Source: CAJXSN01 sp947492235 (lineage in GTDB: Bacteria; Pseudomonadota; Alphaproteobacteria; Sphingomonadales; Sphingomonadaceae). Taken from it: 64,000 nucleotides of DNA. Positions 32,216 to 40,462 of this stretch are shown here, piece by piece. The notes beneath the pieces were generated by a model that worked only from the letters and a program-made list of their open reading frames with translations, ran no database searches and was not told where the DNA came from. Location of the stretch: contig NZ_CP170453.1 in assembly GCF_042492175.1 (NCBI RefSeq), positions 1,426,001 through 1,490,000 on the forward strand. Direction: 5' to 3'. The number at the start of each line of letters is the position of its first letter. Position 1 is the stretch's first letter. The position numbers and the translations under genes are program-made.

Positions 32216-33624
32216 TAGAGCCCACGGATCTTCGTCCGGCAGCCGGGCCTGAGGAAGGAGGCCGCCCATCCGTGCGAAGCCCTGCCATAAAGCGCCCCGC
32301 CGGTCGCCGGGAAGAGTGTCGAGAAATCGCTCGGCGTGACGAGCCTGTGCTGCATCGGCGTATCCATGCCTGCCGGGTCCAGGTCCAGTCCGCAGGCTCT
32401 CAGCCGCGCCATCATGTTCGACGTGCATTGGTCTTTCTCCCCGGCGGTGTAATCGTGAATGTCGCCATTGGCCGGTGCGTTGACGATGATCTGGAAACGC
32501 TGCGCGGTGCCGCTTGCGCTGTCGCTCGCACCCTCTTCGCCATGGTCCAGCGCGCAGACATAGGCAGTGGGATCTGTGGGCACGTGCCCCGCTTCGATCT
32601 GGGCAAATTCGCGGGCGTAATCGGGCGAAAAGAAGACGTTGTGATGCGTCAGCGGCAGGCCCTGTGGCCTGGCCTTGGCGAGCCAGACCATCGCCGAGAG
32701 TGACCGGTCCTTTTCGGCCATCGGTTTTGCGGCCCGTCTGAGGCCCTCCCCGAACACGCCTGCACCCAGAGCGGACGGATCGGCATTGCAGATCACCGAG
32801 CGGGTTGGGATATGCTCGCCGCTTTCCAGCGTTACGCCGCTCACGCCTTTGCGGCTTGTATGAATGCCCGTGACCTGCGCGCCATAACGAAACCACACCC
32901 CGTTCTGGCGGGCGACCGCTTCCAGCGCATTGGCCAGCGCAGTCATGCCGCCCTCGATGGCCCAGACCCCCTGCTGCTCGACATGGGCAATCAGCATCAG
33001 CGTGGCGGGCGTGTGGAAGGGGGACGAGCCGCAATAGGTGGTGTACCGCCCGAACAGCTGCCGCAGGCGCGGATCGTCAAAATGCTCGCCCAGCACCTTC
33101 CACAGGCTCTCATACGGGCGGATCGCCAGCAGCGCGCCCACCCGGTGCAGCCCGATGCGCCACATCAGATTGGGAGGATAGGGCTTCGACGAGCGCAGGA
33201 AGGGCTTGTCGAGAATGCCGAAAATCCGCGCGGCCTCGGCGGAGAAACTACGGAAGCCTGCCGCGGCCTTCGCTCCGGCAAACTCGCCCACGGCCTCCGC
33301 GCTGCGTTCGGGATCGGCGAACAGGTCCAGATGGCCGGTACCGTCCCACGCATGGCGCGCGAGCCGGTCGGCTCTGGTCAGGGTCAGATGATCATCCAGT
33401 GAAGCGCCAGCCTCTTCGAAGATATTCTCGATCACCGGGCGCATGGTGAAGACGGTCGGCCCGGCATCGATCGGCACGCCTTCGACCTCCAACTGGCGGA
33501 CCTTCCCGCCGGGCTGCGCTTCCTTTTCCAGCACCGTCACAGGCACGCCTCGCGCAGACAGAATGGCCGCACTGGTCAGCCCGCCAATGCCCGCTCCGAT
33601 GATGACTGTAGGCGCTGCCGCCAC
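32044..33624 (-). CDS. crtD: Methoxyneurosporene / hydroxyneurosporene desaturase (CrtD)
   Basis: 526 residues from a GTG at 33624 (GGGGAGGA upstream). N-terminal FAD dinucleotide-binding motif VIIGAGIGGLTSAAIL, followed by VLEKEAQPGGKVRQ, and the C-terminal CrtI-family signature GLYCAGGATHPGAGVPMAALSGTLAS. These features define phytoene-desaturase-type flavoproteins; the location beside crtC and crtF and the GRYTTYCGSSPF segment make CrtD (C3,4 desaturation of 1-hydroxy carotenoids) the best call. The last ~57 codons overlap crtC in another frame. The promoter region faces crtF and carries two PpsR-like sites. Confidence 0.92.
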   Translation of the reverse strand: MAAAPTVIIGAGIGGLTSAAILSARGVPVTVLEKEAQPGGKVRQLEVEGVPIDAGPTVFTMRPVIENIFEEAGASLDDHLTLTRADRLARHAWDGTGHLDLFADPERSAEAVGEFAGAKAAAGFRSFSAEAARIFGILDKPFLRSSKPYPPNLMWRIGLHRVGALLAIRPYESLWKVLGEHFDDPRLRQLFGRYTTYCGSSPFHTPATLMLIAHVEQQGVWAIEGGMTALANALEAVARQNGVWFRYGAQVTGIHTSRKGVSGVTLESGEHIPTRSVICNADPSALGAGVFGEGLRRAAKPMAEKDRSLSAMVWLAKARPQGLPLTHHNVFFSPDYAREFAQIEAGHVPTDPTAYVCALDHGEEGASDSASGTAQRFQIIVNAPANGDIHDYTAGEKDQCTSNMMARLRACGLDLDPAGMDTPMQHRLVTPSDFSTLFPATGGALYGRASHGWAASFLRPGCRTKIRGLYCAGGATHPGAGVPMAALSGTLASEAVLSDRISTRWYHRGDIAGGMSTPSAPTAATG

Positions 33625-33686
33625 GCATCCTCCCCTGTCTGCGATCCCTCGCGCTGATCGCTTTTGTTTGACGCAAGTGTATCGTA

Positions 33687-33730
33687 AGTCCACTCAAATG
33701 GACATAATTTTATGTCAGCACAAATAGACC
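33687..33730. promoter_or_regulatory. Pair of PpsR/CrtJ-like sites between crtD and crtF
   Basis: Two 18-bp elements each match TGT-N12-ACA with one mismatch: 33687-33704 (AGT...ACA) and 33713-33730 (TGT...ACC). They are separated by exactly 8 bp, the spacing known for cooperative CrtJ sites. A perfect inverted repeat GACATAA-TT-TTATGTC (33701-33716) spans the gap and includes the crtF ATG. Confidence 0.6.
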
Positions 33731-34848
33731 ATCCTTCGCAGACACTTTCTTGGCGCACCCGCTGGGCACTCCGGCGCAACCGCATCTTGGGCAGCGCACG
33801 CTTTCAGGCATGGGCTGCAAAAATGCCGGTTTTCCGCAGTGTCGCGCGGGCCAAGGCGGCAGGGCAATTCGATCTGATTGCAGGCTTCGTCTACACCCAG
33901 ATCACCTATCTATTCGCGCAGACAGGGCTGATCGGCTTTCTTGCCGGAACCGCGCGTACCCATGCCGAGGTGACGGCATTTCTCGAATTGTCACCCGAGG
34001 CGAGCGAGCGAATCCTCAAGGCGGCGGGTGCCCTGAAGCTGTCCGAGTCGCCGCAAGAGGGCCTGTGGATTCTCGGCGAAACGGGCGCGGCATTATCGGC
34101 CAATGAGGGCGCGATGGCGATGATCCGCCACCATGCTTTGCTCTACCGCGATCTGGCCGACCCGTTGGCCCTGATGGCGCAGCCGGGCGGAAACGGCAGC
34201 GAGCTTTCCGCCTTCTGGACCTATGCGTCGAGAGGTGCGGGTATCGAGGAAGGGGCAGCCCCGTATTCGGAGCTGATGCGGGCGACCCAGCCCATGGTCT
34301 GGCAGCAGATTATCGGCCAATATCCGTTCGATAAGCATCGGCGCATGCTCGATATCGGCGGCGGTTCGGGTGCTTTCGCGGAGGCAGTCGGCACCGCGAC
34401 GCCCGATTTGGAGCTCGGCATTTTCGATCTGCCCGATGTGGTCCCCCTCGCGCAGGAGCGTATGGCCGGAACAGCTCTGGCGGGGCGCGTCAGCATCCAT
34501 CCCGGCAGCTTCCGGACTGATCCGTTGCCCGCCGGTTTCGACCTCATCACCTTGATCCGGATTGTGCACGATCATGACGATGAACCGGCACAGGCGCTGC
34601 TGCACGCGTGTCAGCAGGCACTGCCCGCAGGCGGCCGGCTTTTGATTGTCGAGCCGATGGCCGGGACGCGCGGGGCTGAAGGCATGGGGGAAGCCTATTT
34701 CGGCATGTATCTGTGGGCCATGGCATCGGGCCGGCCGCGGACCATGGCGGAGAATATGCGGATGGCTGAAAAGGCGGGTTTTTCCGCCATCAAAGAGCTG
34801 AAAACCCCGCTCCCGATGATCGCCAGGGCACTCGTTGCAACCAAGTGA
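33712..34848 (+). CDS. crtF: Demethylspheroidene O-methyltransferase (CrtF)
   Basis: 378 residues of the class-I SAM-dependent methyltransferase COMT-like family. An N-terminal helical dimerisation region with RWALRRNRILGS, then the SAM loop MLDIGGGSGAFAEA (about residue 214), FDLPDVV and the RIVHDHDDE catalytic segment with a His. It methylates the 1-hydroxyl of carotenoids, completing spheroidene/spirilloxanthin-type end groups. The start codon sits within the PpsR-like inverted repeat, so repressor binding would also cover the translation start. Downstream bchC is 109 bp away with its own promoter. Confidence 0.94.
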   Translation: MSAQIDHPSQTLSWRTRWALRRNRILGSARFQAWAAKMPVFRSVARAKAAGQFDLIAGFVYTQITYLFAQTGLIGFLAGTARTHAEVTAFLELSPEASERILKAAGALKLSESPQEGLWILGETGAALSANEGAMAMIRHHALLYRDLADPLALMAQPGGNGSELSAFWTYASRGAGIEEGAAPYSELMRATQPMVWQQIIGQYPFDKHRRMLDIGGGSGAFAEAVGTATPDLELGIFDLPDVVPLAQERMAGTALAGRVSIHPGSFRTDPLPAGFDLITLIRIVHDHDDEPAQALLHACQQALPAGGRLLIVEPMAGTRGAEGMGEAYFGMYLWAMASGRPRTMAENMRMAEKAGFSAIKELKTPLPMIARALVATK

Positions 34849-34869
34849 CGCTATCCATGACAGTGCTAG

Positions 34870-34887
34870 TGTCCAGTTTGGTTGACA
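34870..34887. promoter_or_regulatory. PpsR/CrtJ operator and -35 element upstream of bchC
   Basis: TGTCCAGTTTGGTTGACA is a perfect TGT-N12-ACA PpsR/CrtJ site. Its right end is a consensus TTGACA (34882-34887) that would serve as a -35 element for bchC; no strong -10 is seen at 17 bp (CATTTA). A TGT half-site recurs 8 bp further (34896-34898). GACAACTTGTC (34884-34894) is an overlapping palindrome. Confidence 0.78.
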
Positions 34888-34957
34888 ACTTGTCCTGTTA
34901 AGTTCATTTACCGCAAGTCGGATTCCCTGCCATCAGTAGCGGAATCGCCGGAGGGGA

Positions 34958-35896
34958 ATGCTGCAAACTTCTGCCATCATACTTGACGCACCGGGACGTT
35001 TGGCGATGCGGGAAACCGCGCTCAAACCCATGGAATCCGGCGATCTTCGCGTGGATATCCAGTGGAGCGGCATCAGTACGGGCACGGAGAAACTCCTCTG
35101 GACAGGGCAAATGCCCAGCTTCCCCGGAATGGGATATCCGCTGGTCCCCGGATACGAGTCGGTCGGCCGAGTCGTTGATGCCGGGGCGGAAGTCAGCGAC
35201 CGGATCGGCGAGTGGGTCTTTGTCCCCGGTGCCAATTGCTACCGCGACGCACGCGGACTGTTCGGCGGATCGGCCAGCACGGTCATCGTCCCCTCGGCGC
35301 GTGCTCTGCCGATTTCAGAAACGCTGGGCAAAGATGGCATCCTCTATGCGCTCGCCGCCACGGCATTGCATGCCATTGCCCATGGCAAGCCGCCCGAACT
35401 GATCGTCGGCCATGGCGTGTTGGGCCGCTTGCTGGCCCGCCTGACCATGGCTGCGGGGGCAAAACCGCCTGTAGTATGGGACACCAACGCCGGTCGACAA
35501 GAGGGCGCTCAGGGATACAGCGTCATCCACCCGGACGATGATGACCGGCACGATTACGCCTCGGTCTACGATGTCAGCGGCGATGCCTCGTCGATCGGTG
35601 ATTTTATCGCCCGGCTCGCCAAAGGCGGGGAGCTCGTTCTCGCCGGATTTTACAACCAGCCGATCAGCTTTGCCTTTCCGCCCGCCTTCCAGCGCGAAGC
35701 GCGCCTGCGCATCGCTGCGGAATGGCAGCCGGAAGATATCGCCTCGACCGATGCCCTGATCGCCACCGGCGCGCTCGATCTGTCGGGCCTGATCACGAAT
35801 GTCGAGCCGGCTGCGAATGCCGCGACGGCTTACCCCGCCGCCTTTGAAGACACCGATTGCCTGAAAATGGTGCTCGACTGGAGAGAAACTGCATGA
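34958..35896 (+). CDS. bchC: Bacteriochlorophyllide a dehydrogenase (BchC)
   Basis: 312 residues, a medium-chain dehydrogenase/reductase-like fold: GTEKLLWTGQMPSFPGMGYPLVPGYESVGRV near the N-terminus, FVPGANCYRDARGLFGGSA and VGHGVLGRLLARL in the nucleotide-binding part. It oxidises the 3-hydroxyethyl group to the 3-acetyl group of bacteriochlorophyllide a. GGAGGGGA directly precedes the ATG. It is the first gene of the bchCXYZ-puf superoperon and its stop overlaps the bchX start (ATGA). Confidence 0.96.
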   Translation: MLQTSAIILDAPGRLAMRETALKPMESGDLRVDIQWSGISTGTEKLLWTGQMPSFPGMGYPLVPGYESVGRVVDAGAEVSDRIGEWVFVPGANCYRDARGLFGGSASTVIVPSARALPISETLGKDGILYALAATALHAIAHGKPPELIVGHGVLGRLLARLTMAAGAKPPVVWDTNAGRQEGAQGYSVIHPDDDDRHDYASVYDVSGDASSIGDFIARLAKGGELVLAGFYNQPISFAFPPAFQREARLRIAAEWQPEDIASTDALIATGALDLSGLITNVEPAANAATAYPAAFEDTDCLKMVLDWRETA

Positions 35897-36876
35897 GCGT
35901 GCTTGATATCGACACATTGCGAGCCGAAGCCGCGCAGGAGCCTGATCCGGTCCACACCGGCGAGGTGAAATCCGAAACGCAGGTGATCGCGATTTACGGG
36001 AAAGGCGGGAGCGGCAAGAGCTTCGCGCTCTCCAATCTCAGCTACATGATGGCCCAGCAGGGCAAGCGCGTGCTGCTGATCGGCTGCGATCCGAAGAGCG
36101 ACACGACCAGCCTGCTGTTTGGCGGCAAATCCTGCCCGACCATCATCGAGACCTCTTCGAAAAAGAAACTCGCCGGCGAGGAAGTCACCATCGAAGACGT
36201 GTGCTTCCAGCGTGACGGTGTCTTCGCGATGGAACTCGGCGGCCCCGAAGTCGGGCGCGGCTGCGGCGGGCGCGGTATCATTCACGGGTTCGAATTGCTG
36301 GAGAAGCTGGGCTTCCACGAATGGGGCTTCGACTATGTCCTGCTCGATTTCCTCGGCGATGTGGTGTGCGGCGGCTTCGGCCTGCCGATTGCGCGCGACA
36401 TGTGCCAGAAAGTCATCGTGGTCGGATCGAACGATCTGCAATCGCTCTATGTCGCCAACAATGTCTGCCACGCGGTTGAATATTTCCGCAAGATGGGTGG
36501 CAATGTCGGCGTGGCCGGCATGATCGTGAACAAGGATGACGGGACGGGCGAGGCGCAGGCTTTTGCCGAGGCGGTCGACATCCCCGTGCTCACCGCGATC
36601 CCTGCGGATGAAGATATCCGCCGCAAGAGCGCCAATTACCAGATTATCGGAAAGCCTGGCGGCGAATGGAGCGGGCTTTTCGAAGAGCTTGCGAAGAACG
36701 TCGCTGAGGCACCGCCGCGCCAACCCTCTCCCCTCGACCAGGATGGCCTTCTCGACCTTTTCTCGCCCGAAGATACGGGTGGAAATGTCGAGCTGATCCC
36801 GGCCACCCAGGCCGATATGCGCGGCGGCACTTATGAAGAGAAGCCATCCCTCGAAGTGATTTACGACGAGGTCTGA
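35893..36876 (+). CDS. bchX: Chlorophyllide a reductase iron protein (BchX)
   Basis: 327 residues, NifH-like. P-loop YGKGGSGKS (about residues 35-43), Switch I GCDPKSDTT, the two [4Fe-4S] Cys ligands in GRGCGGRG and DVVCGGFG. As a dimer it transfers electrons with ATP hydrolysis to BchYZ for C7=C8 reduction of chlorophyllide. About 45% of its architecture parallels BchL downstream, but the long Pro-rich C-terminus (DLFSPEDTGG...) is typical of BchX. Three nt separate it from the bchY GTG. Confidence 0.97.
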   Translation: MSVLDIDTLRAEAAQEPDPVHTGEVKSETQVIAIYGKGGSGKSFALSNLSYMMAQQGKRVLLIGCDPKSDTTSLLFGGKSCPTIIETSSKKKLAGEEVTIEDVCFQRDGVFAMELGGPEVGRGCGGRGIIHGFELLEKLGFHEWGFDYVLLDFLGDVVCGGFGLPIARDMCQKVIVVGSNDLQSLYVANNVCHAVEYFRKMGGNVGVAGMIVNKDDGTGEAQAFAEAVDIPVLTAIPADEDIRRKSANYQIIGKPGGEWSGLFEELAKNVAEAPPRQPSPLDQDGLLDLFSPEDTGGNVELIPATQADMRGGTYEEKPSLEVIYDEV

Positions 36877-36879
36877 TGC

Positions 36880-38433
36880 GTGACTGACGCCTTTGCCCCT
36901 CCTGCCTCGCGCCAATCGAACCGGTCCCCGGACCGGATCGATCTCGCTTCTGCTGCTCCCGCCGAGGGCAGCGGCTGCCATGGCGGCGCGGATACCATGC
37001 GCGCGGCGGCGAAGAAGGCGGGCCAATCCGAGATTCTCGACCAGTACGAGAAGGACTACCCCCTCGGCCCGCACGATCAGCCGCAGAGCATGTGCCCGGC
37101 ATTCGGAAGCCTGCGCGTCGGCCTGCGGATGCGGCGCACAGCCACGATCCTGTCGGGCTCGGCCTGCTGCGTTTACGGACTGACCTTCACCTCGCATTTC
37201 TACGGTGCGCGGCGCAGCGTCGGCTATGTGCCTTTCAGCAGCGAGACGCTGGTCACCGGCAAGCTGTTCGAAGACATCAAGGAAGCCGTCGAGCAGATGG
37301 CCGATCCTGAGAAATACGACACCATCGTTGTCACCAATTTGTGCGTGCCAACGGCCAGCGGCGTGCCGCTGCGCCTGCTGCCCGACGCGATTAACGGCGT
37401 GCGTGTCGTCGGCATCGACGTGCCGGGTTTCGGTGTGCCAACTCACGCAGAGGCGAAGGACGTTCTTGCCGGCGCCATGCTGAAATATGCCCGCGAGGAA
37501 GCCGAGCAGGGTCCCGTCGCCGCTCCGAAAGAACGCGCGGACAAGCCATCTGTCACACTGCTGGGCGAGATGTTCCCGGCGGACCCCGTGGGTATCGGGC
37601 ACATGCTTGCCCCCCTCGGTCTGGCTGCTGGCCCGGTTGTCCCAACTCGTGAATGGCGCGAGCTCTACACCGCGCTCGACGGTGCCGTGATCGCCGCGAT
37701 CCACCCGTTTTACACCGCCAGCGTGCGTGAATTCGAAGCGGCGGGCCGCAAAGTCGTAGGCTCTGCACCCGTGGGCCGCGATGGGACAGCCGCCTGGTTG
37801 AAGGCCATCGGCGAGGCCACCGGAGCCTCCGCAGACCAGATTGCCGAGGCGCAAAACGCGATGCTCCCCGCAATTGACGGCGCTCTCGCCGCCAAGCCGA
37901 TCAAGGGCCGGATCACCGTGTCGGGCTATGAAGGCTCTGAATTGCTGGTCGCGCGCCTGCTGATCGAAAGCGGCGCGGATGTACCTTATGTGGGCACCGC
38001 TTGCCCGCGGACCAAATGGTCCGATCCGGATCGCGAATGGCTGGAGGCGAAAGGCGTGCGCGTCAATTACCGCGCCAGTCTGGAAGAAGATATCGCCGCG
38101 GTCGAGGAATTCGGCCCGGACCTGTCCATCGGCACAACCCCGGTGGTGCAGCATGCCAAAGCCAAGGCCATCCCGGCGCTCTACTTCACCAATCTCATCT
38201 CCGCCCGTCCGCTGATGGGTCCGGCCGGGGCCGGCAGTCTGGCACAAGTGATAAACGCGGCCATGGGCAACAAGGACCGCTTTACCCGGATGACCGAATT
38301 CTTCGAAGGCGTAGGCGAAGGCCATGCCAGCGGCATCTGGTCGGAAACGCCGACAGACCGCCCGAAGTTCAAGAAGAAATACGCCGCGCAAAACGCCATG
38401 GCTGCAAAGGCAGCAGAGGCGGTGGGCACATGA
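36880..38433 (+). CDS. bchY: Chlorophyllide a reductase subunit Y (BchY)
   Basis: 517 residues from GTG 36880; the nearby ATG is out of frame. NifD-like catalytic component. Cys-bearing segments MCPAFGSLRVGLRMRR, SGSACCVYGLTFTSHFYGARRSVGYVPFSSE and VTNLCVPTASGVPL supply the cluster ligands with BchZ. VGTACPRTKWSDPDREWLE is a family mark in the C-terminal part. It forms the alpha-beta catalytic tetramer with BchZ in chlorophyllide a reductase. The bchZ start overlaps its stop (ATGA). Confidence 0.97.
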   Translation: MTDAFAPPASRQSNRSPDRIDLASAAPAEGSGCHGGADTMRAAAKKAGQSEILDQYEKDYPLGPHDQPQSMCPAFGSLRVGLRMRRTATILSGSACCVYGLTFTSHFYGARRSVGYVPFSSETLVTGKLFEDIKEAVEQMADPEKYDTIVVTNLCVPTASGVPLRLLPDAINGVRVVGIDVPGFGVPTHAEAKDVLAGAMLKYAREEAEQGPVAAPKERADKPSVTLLGEMFPADPVGIGHMLAPLGLAAGPVVPTREWRELYTALDGAVIAAIHPFYTASVREFEAAGRKVVGSAPVGRDGTAAWLKAIGEATGASADQIAEAQNAMLPAIDGALAAKPIKGRITVSGYEGSELLVARLLIESGADVPYVGTACPRTKWSDPDREWLEAKGVRVNYRASLEEDIAAVEEFGPDLSIGTTPVVQHAKAKAIPALYFTNLISARPLMGPAGAGSLAQVINAAMGNKDRFTRMTEFFEGVGEGHASGIWSETPTDRPKFKKKYAAQNAMAAKAAEAVGT

Positions 38434-39887
38434 CCCTCATCCTCGATCATGACAGGGCGGGCGGCTATTGGGGTGCCGTCTACGCCTTCACGGCGATCAA
38501 AGGTCTACAAGTGATCATTGATGGTCCGGTCGGGTGCGAGAACCTGCCTGTGACATCGGTCCTGCATTACACAGACGGCCTGCCGCCGCACGAATTGCCG
38601 ATTGTCGTGACGGGTCTTGGCGAGGAAGAGCTGGGCAAGACCGGGACCGAAGGCGCGATGCGCCGGGCCTGGCAGTCACTCGATCCCGATCTGCCCGCTG
38701 TGGTGGTGACCGGCTCCATCGCCGAGATGATTGGCGGCGGGGTGACGCCCGAAGGCACTAATATCAAGCGCTTCCTCCCGCGCACGATCGACGAGGACCA
38801 GTGGGAATCCGAAGACCGGGCGCTGACCTGGCTGTGGACCGAATTCGGGCCAAAAAAAATGCCCGCGCCGCGCAAGCTGGCCGATGGGGAGAAGCCCAAG
38901 GTCAACATCATCGGGCCATCCTACGGCATGTTCAACATGCCCTCCGATGTGGCGGAAATCCGCCGTCTGGTCGAAGGGATCGGCGCAGATGTCAACATGG
39001 TGTTCCCGCTGGGCAGCCACCTTGCCGATATCCGCAAGCTGGCCGATGCGTCGGTCAATATCTGCATGTACCGCGAGTTCGGCCGGAACCTGTGCGAGAA
39101 GCTGGAGCGGCCCTATCTGCAGGCCCCCGTTGGCCTCGATTCCACCACCAAATTCCTGCGCCAGCTGGGCCAGATGACCGGCCTCGATCCGGAGCCCTTC
39201 ATCACACGCGAGAAGCACACCACGATCAAGCCGCTGTGGGATCTTTGGCGCTCGGTCACGCAAGACTTCTTCGGCACGGCGAATTTCGGGATCGTCGCGA
39301 ACGAGACATACGCCCGAGGCATCCGCAATTTCCTCGAAAACGATATGGGACTGCCCTGCTCGTTTTCCTTCAGCCGCACCGCCGGGGTGAAGCCCGACAA
39401 TGAAGCGGTGCGCGCAGCGATTTTCGAGAACCCGCCGATGGTGGTGTTCGGCAGTTACAATGAACGCATGTATATGGCGGAGGCTGGCGCGCGTGGAATT
39501 TTCATTCCCGCTTCCTTCCCCGGGGCCGCGATCCGCCGTCACACCGGAACGCCCTATATGGGGTATTCCGGTGCGACATATCTGGTGCAGGAAGTGTGCA
39601 ATGCGCTGTTCGATGCGCTGTTCCACATCCTGCCGCTGTCCACCCAGATGGATGCTGGCGAGGCGACCCCCGCAAAGGCCGGAGCGCGGCCCGATATTCC
39701 GCTGGAATGGGATGAGGACGCCAAGCAAAAATTCGATGCGATTGTCGAAGCGCAGCCGGTTCTGGTGCGCATTTCCGCCGCCAAGAACCTGCGCGACGCA
39801 GCCGAACGGGATGCCCGTCTGGCGGGCGCGACGCATGTTTCTGCCGACCGGCTGGCGGCAGTTTTACTCAAAGGGGAAAGCGCATGA
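38430..39887 (+). CDS. bchZ: Chlorophyllide a reductase subunit Z (BchZ)
   Basis: 485 residues, NifK-like partner of BchY. Begins MTLILDHDRAGGYWGAVYAFTAIKG, with the cluster-ligand Cys in DGPVGCENLPVTS and the conserved TGSIAEMIGGG. The C-terminal part contains a PCP_red-type domain (WDEDAKQKFDAIVEAQP), known from BchB/BchZ homologues. It completes chlorophyllide a reductase. Downstream, 138 nt separate it from pufB, with a hairpin in between and no pufQ homologue. Confidence 0.97.
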   Translation: MTLILDHDRAGGYWGAVYAFTAIKGLQVIIDGPVGCENLPVTSVLHYTDGLPPHELPIVVTGLGEEELGKTGTEGAMRRAWQSLDPDLPAVVVTGSIAEMIGGGVTPEGTNIKRFLPRTIDEDQWESEDRALTWLWTEFGPKKMPAPRKLADGEKPKVNIIGPSYGMFNMPSDVAEIRRLVEGIGADVNMVFPLGSHLADIRKLADASVNICMYREFGRNLCEKLERPYLQAPVGLDSTTKFLRQLGQMTGLDPEPFITREKHTTIKPLWDLWRSVTQDFFGTANFGIVANETYARGIRNFLENDMGLPCSFSFSRTAGVKPDNEAVRAAIFENPPMVVFGSYNERMYMAEAGARGIFIPASFPGAAIRRHTGTPYMGYSGATYLVQEVCNALFDALFHILPLSTQMDAGEATPAKAGARPDIPLEWDEDAKQKFDAIVEAQPVLVRISAAKNLRDAAERDARLAGATHVSADRLAAVLLKGESA

Positions 39888-40033
39888 TGCGTCGCGCTTT
39901 CGCCCCAACAGATTTGCCGGGCGCGTGCCCGGCATCCGCAACCTGGACCGCCACGTTGGCAGGCCGGGAAATACCCGTGGGGGGCGCCTCTGGCGGCTTG
40001 CAGGGGCCAATAATGGAGATGGAATATGAGTGA
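39884..40033 (+). CDS. Possible 49-aa leader ORF bridging bchZ and pufB
   Basis: An ATG overlapping the bchZ stop (ATGA) opens a 49-codon frame that ends at TGA 40031-40033, 8 nt inside pufB. The product (MMRRAFAPTDLPGACPASAT...) has no membrane span and no recognisable family; it is not PufQ-like. Its position could allow translational coupling of bchZ to pufB or simply be chance in GC-rich DNA. The strong hairpin inside it argues for an untranslated spacer. Confidence 0.25.
   Translation: MMRRAFAPTDLPGACPASATWTATLAGREIPVGGASGGLQGPIMEMEYE
39916..39933 (+). other. RNA hairpin between bchZ and pufB
   Basis: Perfect 7-bp GC stem GCCGGGC-GCGT-GCCCGGC without a U-tract. It sits in the bchZ-pufB spacer, where an RNA processing or decay block could separate the low-abundance bch message from the abundant puf message. 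Confidence 0.6.
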
Positions 40034-40256
40034 GGAGAACGACCGCTTCGGTCCGGGGGCTTACCTGACCCCGGAAGAAGCCAAGGAGTTCCACAAGATT
40101 TTCGTGTCAAGCTTCATCGGCTTCACGATCATCGCGATCATCGCACACGTTCTGGTGTGGATGTGGCGCCCGTGGTTCCCCGGCGTGAACGGCTATGCGG
40201 CACTGGATGACGGCATCCGTGTAGCACAGGCCACGCTCGCACCGCTGTTCGGATAG
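40026..40256 (+). CDS. pufB: Light-harvesting 1 beta polypeptide (PufB)
   Basis: 76 residues. The N-terminal SLTPEEAKEFHKIF-like amphipathic segment (YLTPEEAKEFHKIFVSS), the single TM helix with the bacteriochlorophyll-ligating His in IIAHVLVWMWRPWF, and the WRPWF end motif are those of LH1 beta. The inner-membrane helix carries one BChl. A 25-residue tail after WRPWF (PGVNGYAALDDGIRVAQATL...) is longer than in the 48-50-residue Rhodobacter proteins. GGAGATGGA lies before the ATG. Confidence 0.95.
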   Translation: MSEENDRFGPGAYLTPEEAKEFHKIFVSSFIGFTIIAIIAHVLVWMWRPWFPGVNGYAALDDGIRVAQATLAPLFG

Positions 40257-40266
40257 GAGAAAGACT

Positions 40267-40449
40267 ATGTGGAGACTTTGGTTAATTTTCGACCCGCGTC
40301 GGACACTGGTCGCACTGGCGATCTTCCTGTTCGTCCTTGCGCTCCTGATCCACTTCATCCTGTTGAGCACTGACCGCTTCAACTGGATCGAGGGACCGGG
40401 CGCCGGAACCGAGACAGCCATGATCGAGCAGTCAGAACGACTCACCTGA
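40267..40449 (+). CDS. pufA: Light-harvesting 1 alpha polypeptide (PufA)
   Basis: 60 residues: MWRLWLIFDPRRTLVALAIF start typical of LH1 alpha, TM helix with the BChl-ligating His in LALLIHFILLSTDRFNW. It pairs with PufB to form the LH1 ring around the reaction centre. It starts 10 nt after pufB, and strong hairpins follow. Confidence 0.96.
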   Translation: MWRLWLIFDPRRTLVALAIFLFVLALLIHFILLSTDRFNWIEGPGAGTETAMIEQSERLT

Positions 40450-40462
40450 TCATGGCCCTATT

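Noticed and set aside
32216..33034. Long N-terminal extension of the CrtC frame
   Set aside because: It is a shadow of crtD in another frame and has no CrtC homology; only the start position remains open.
34884..34894. GACAACTTGTC palindrome as a separate operator
   Set aside because: It overlaps the perfect PpsR site and is likely a by-product of that site plus a half-site.
35830..38391. 853-codon open frame antisense to bchX and bchY
   Set aside because: The plus strand encodes intact BchX and BchY with all catalytic residues; the antisense product has no recognisable family.
39884..40033. pufQ
   Set aside because: The short frame has no TM helix and no similarity in pattern to PufQ.
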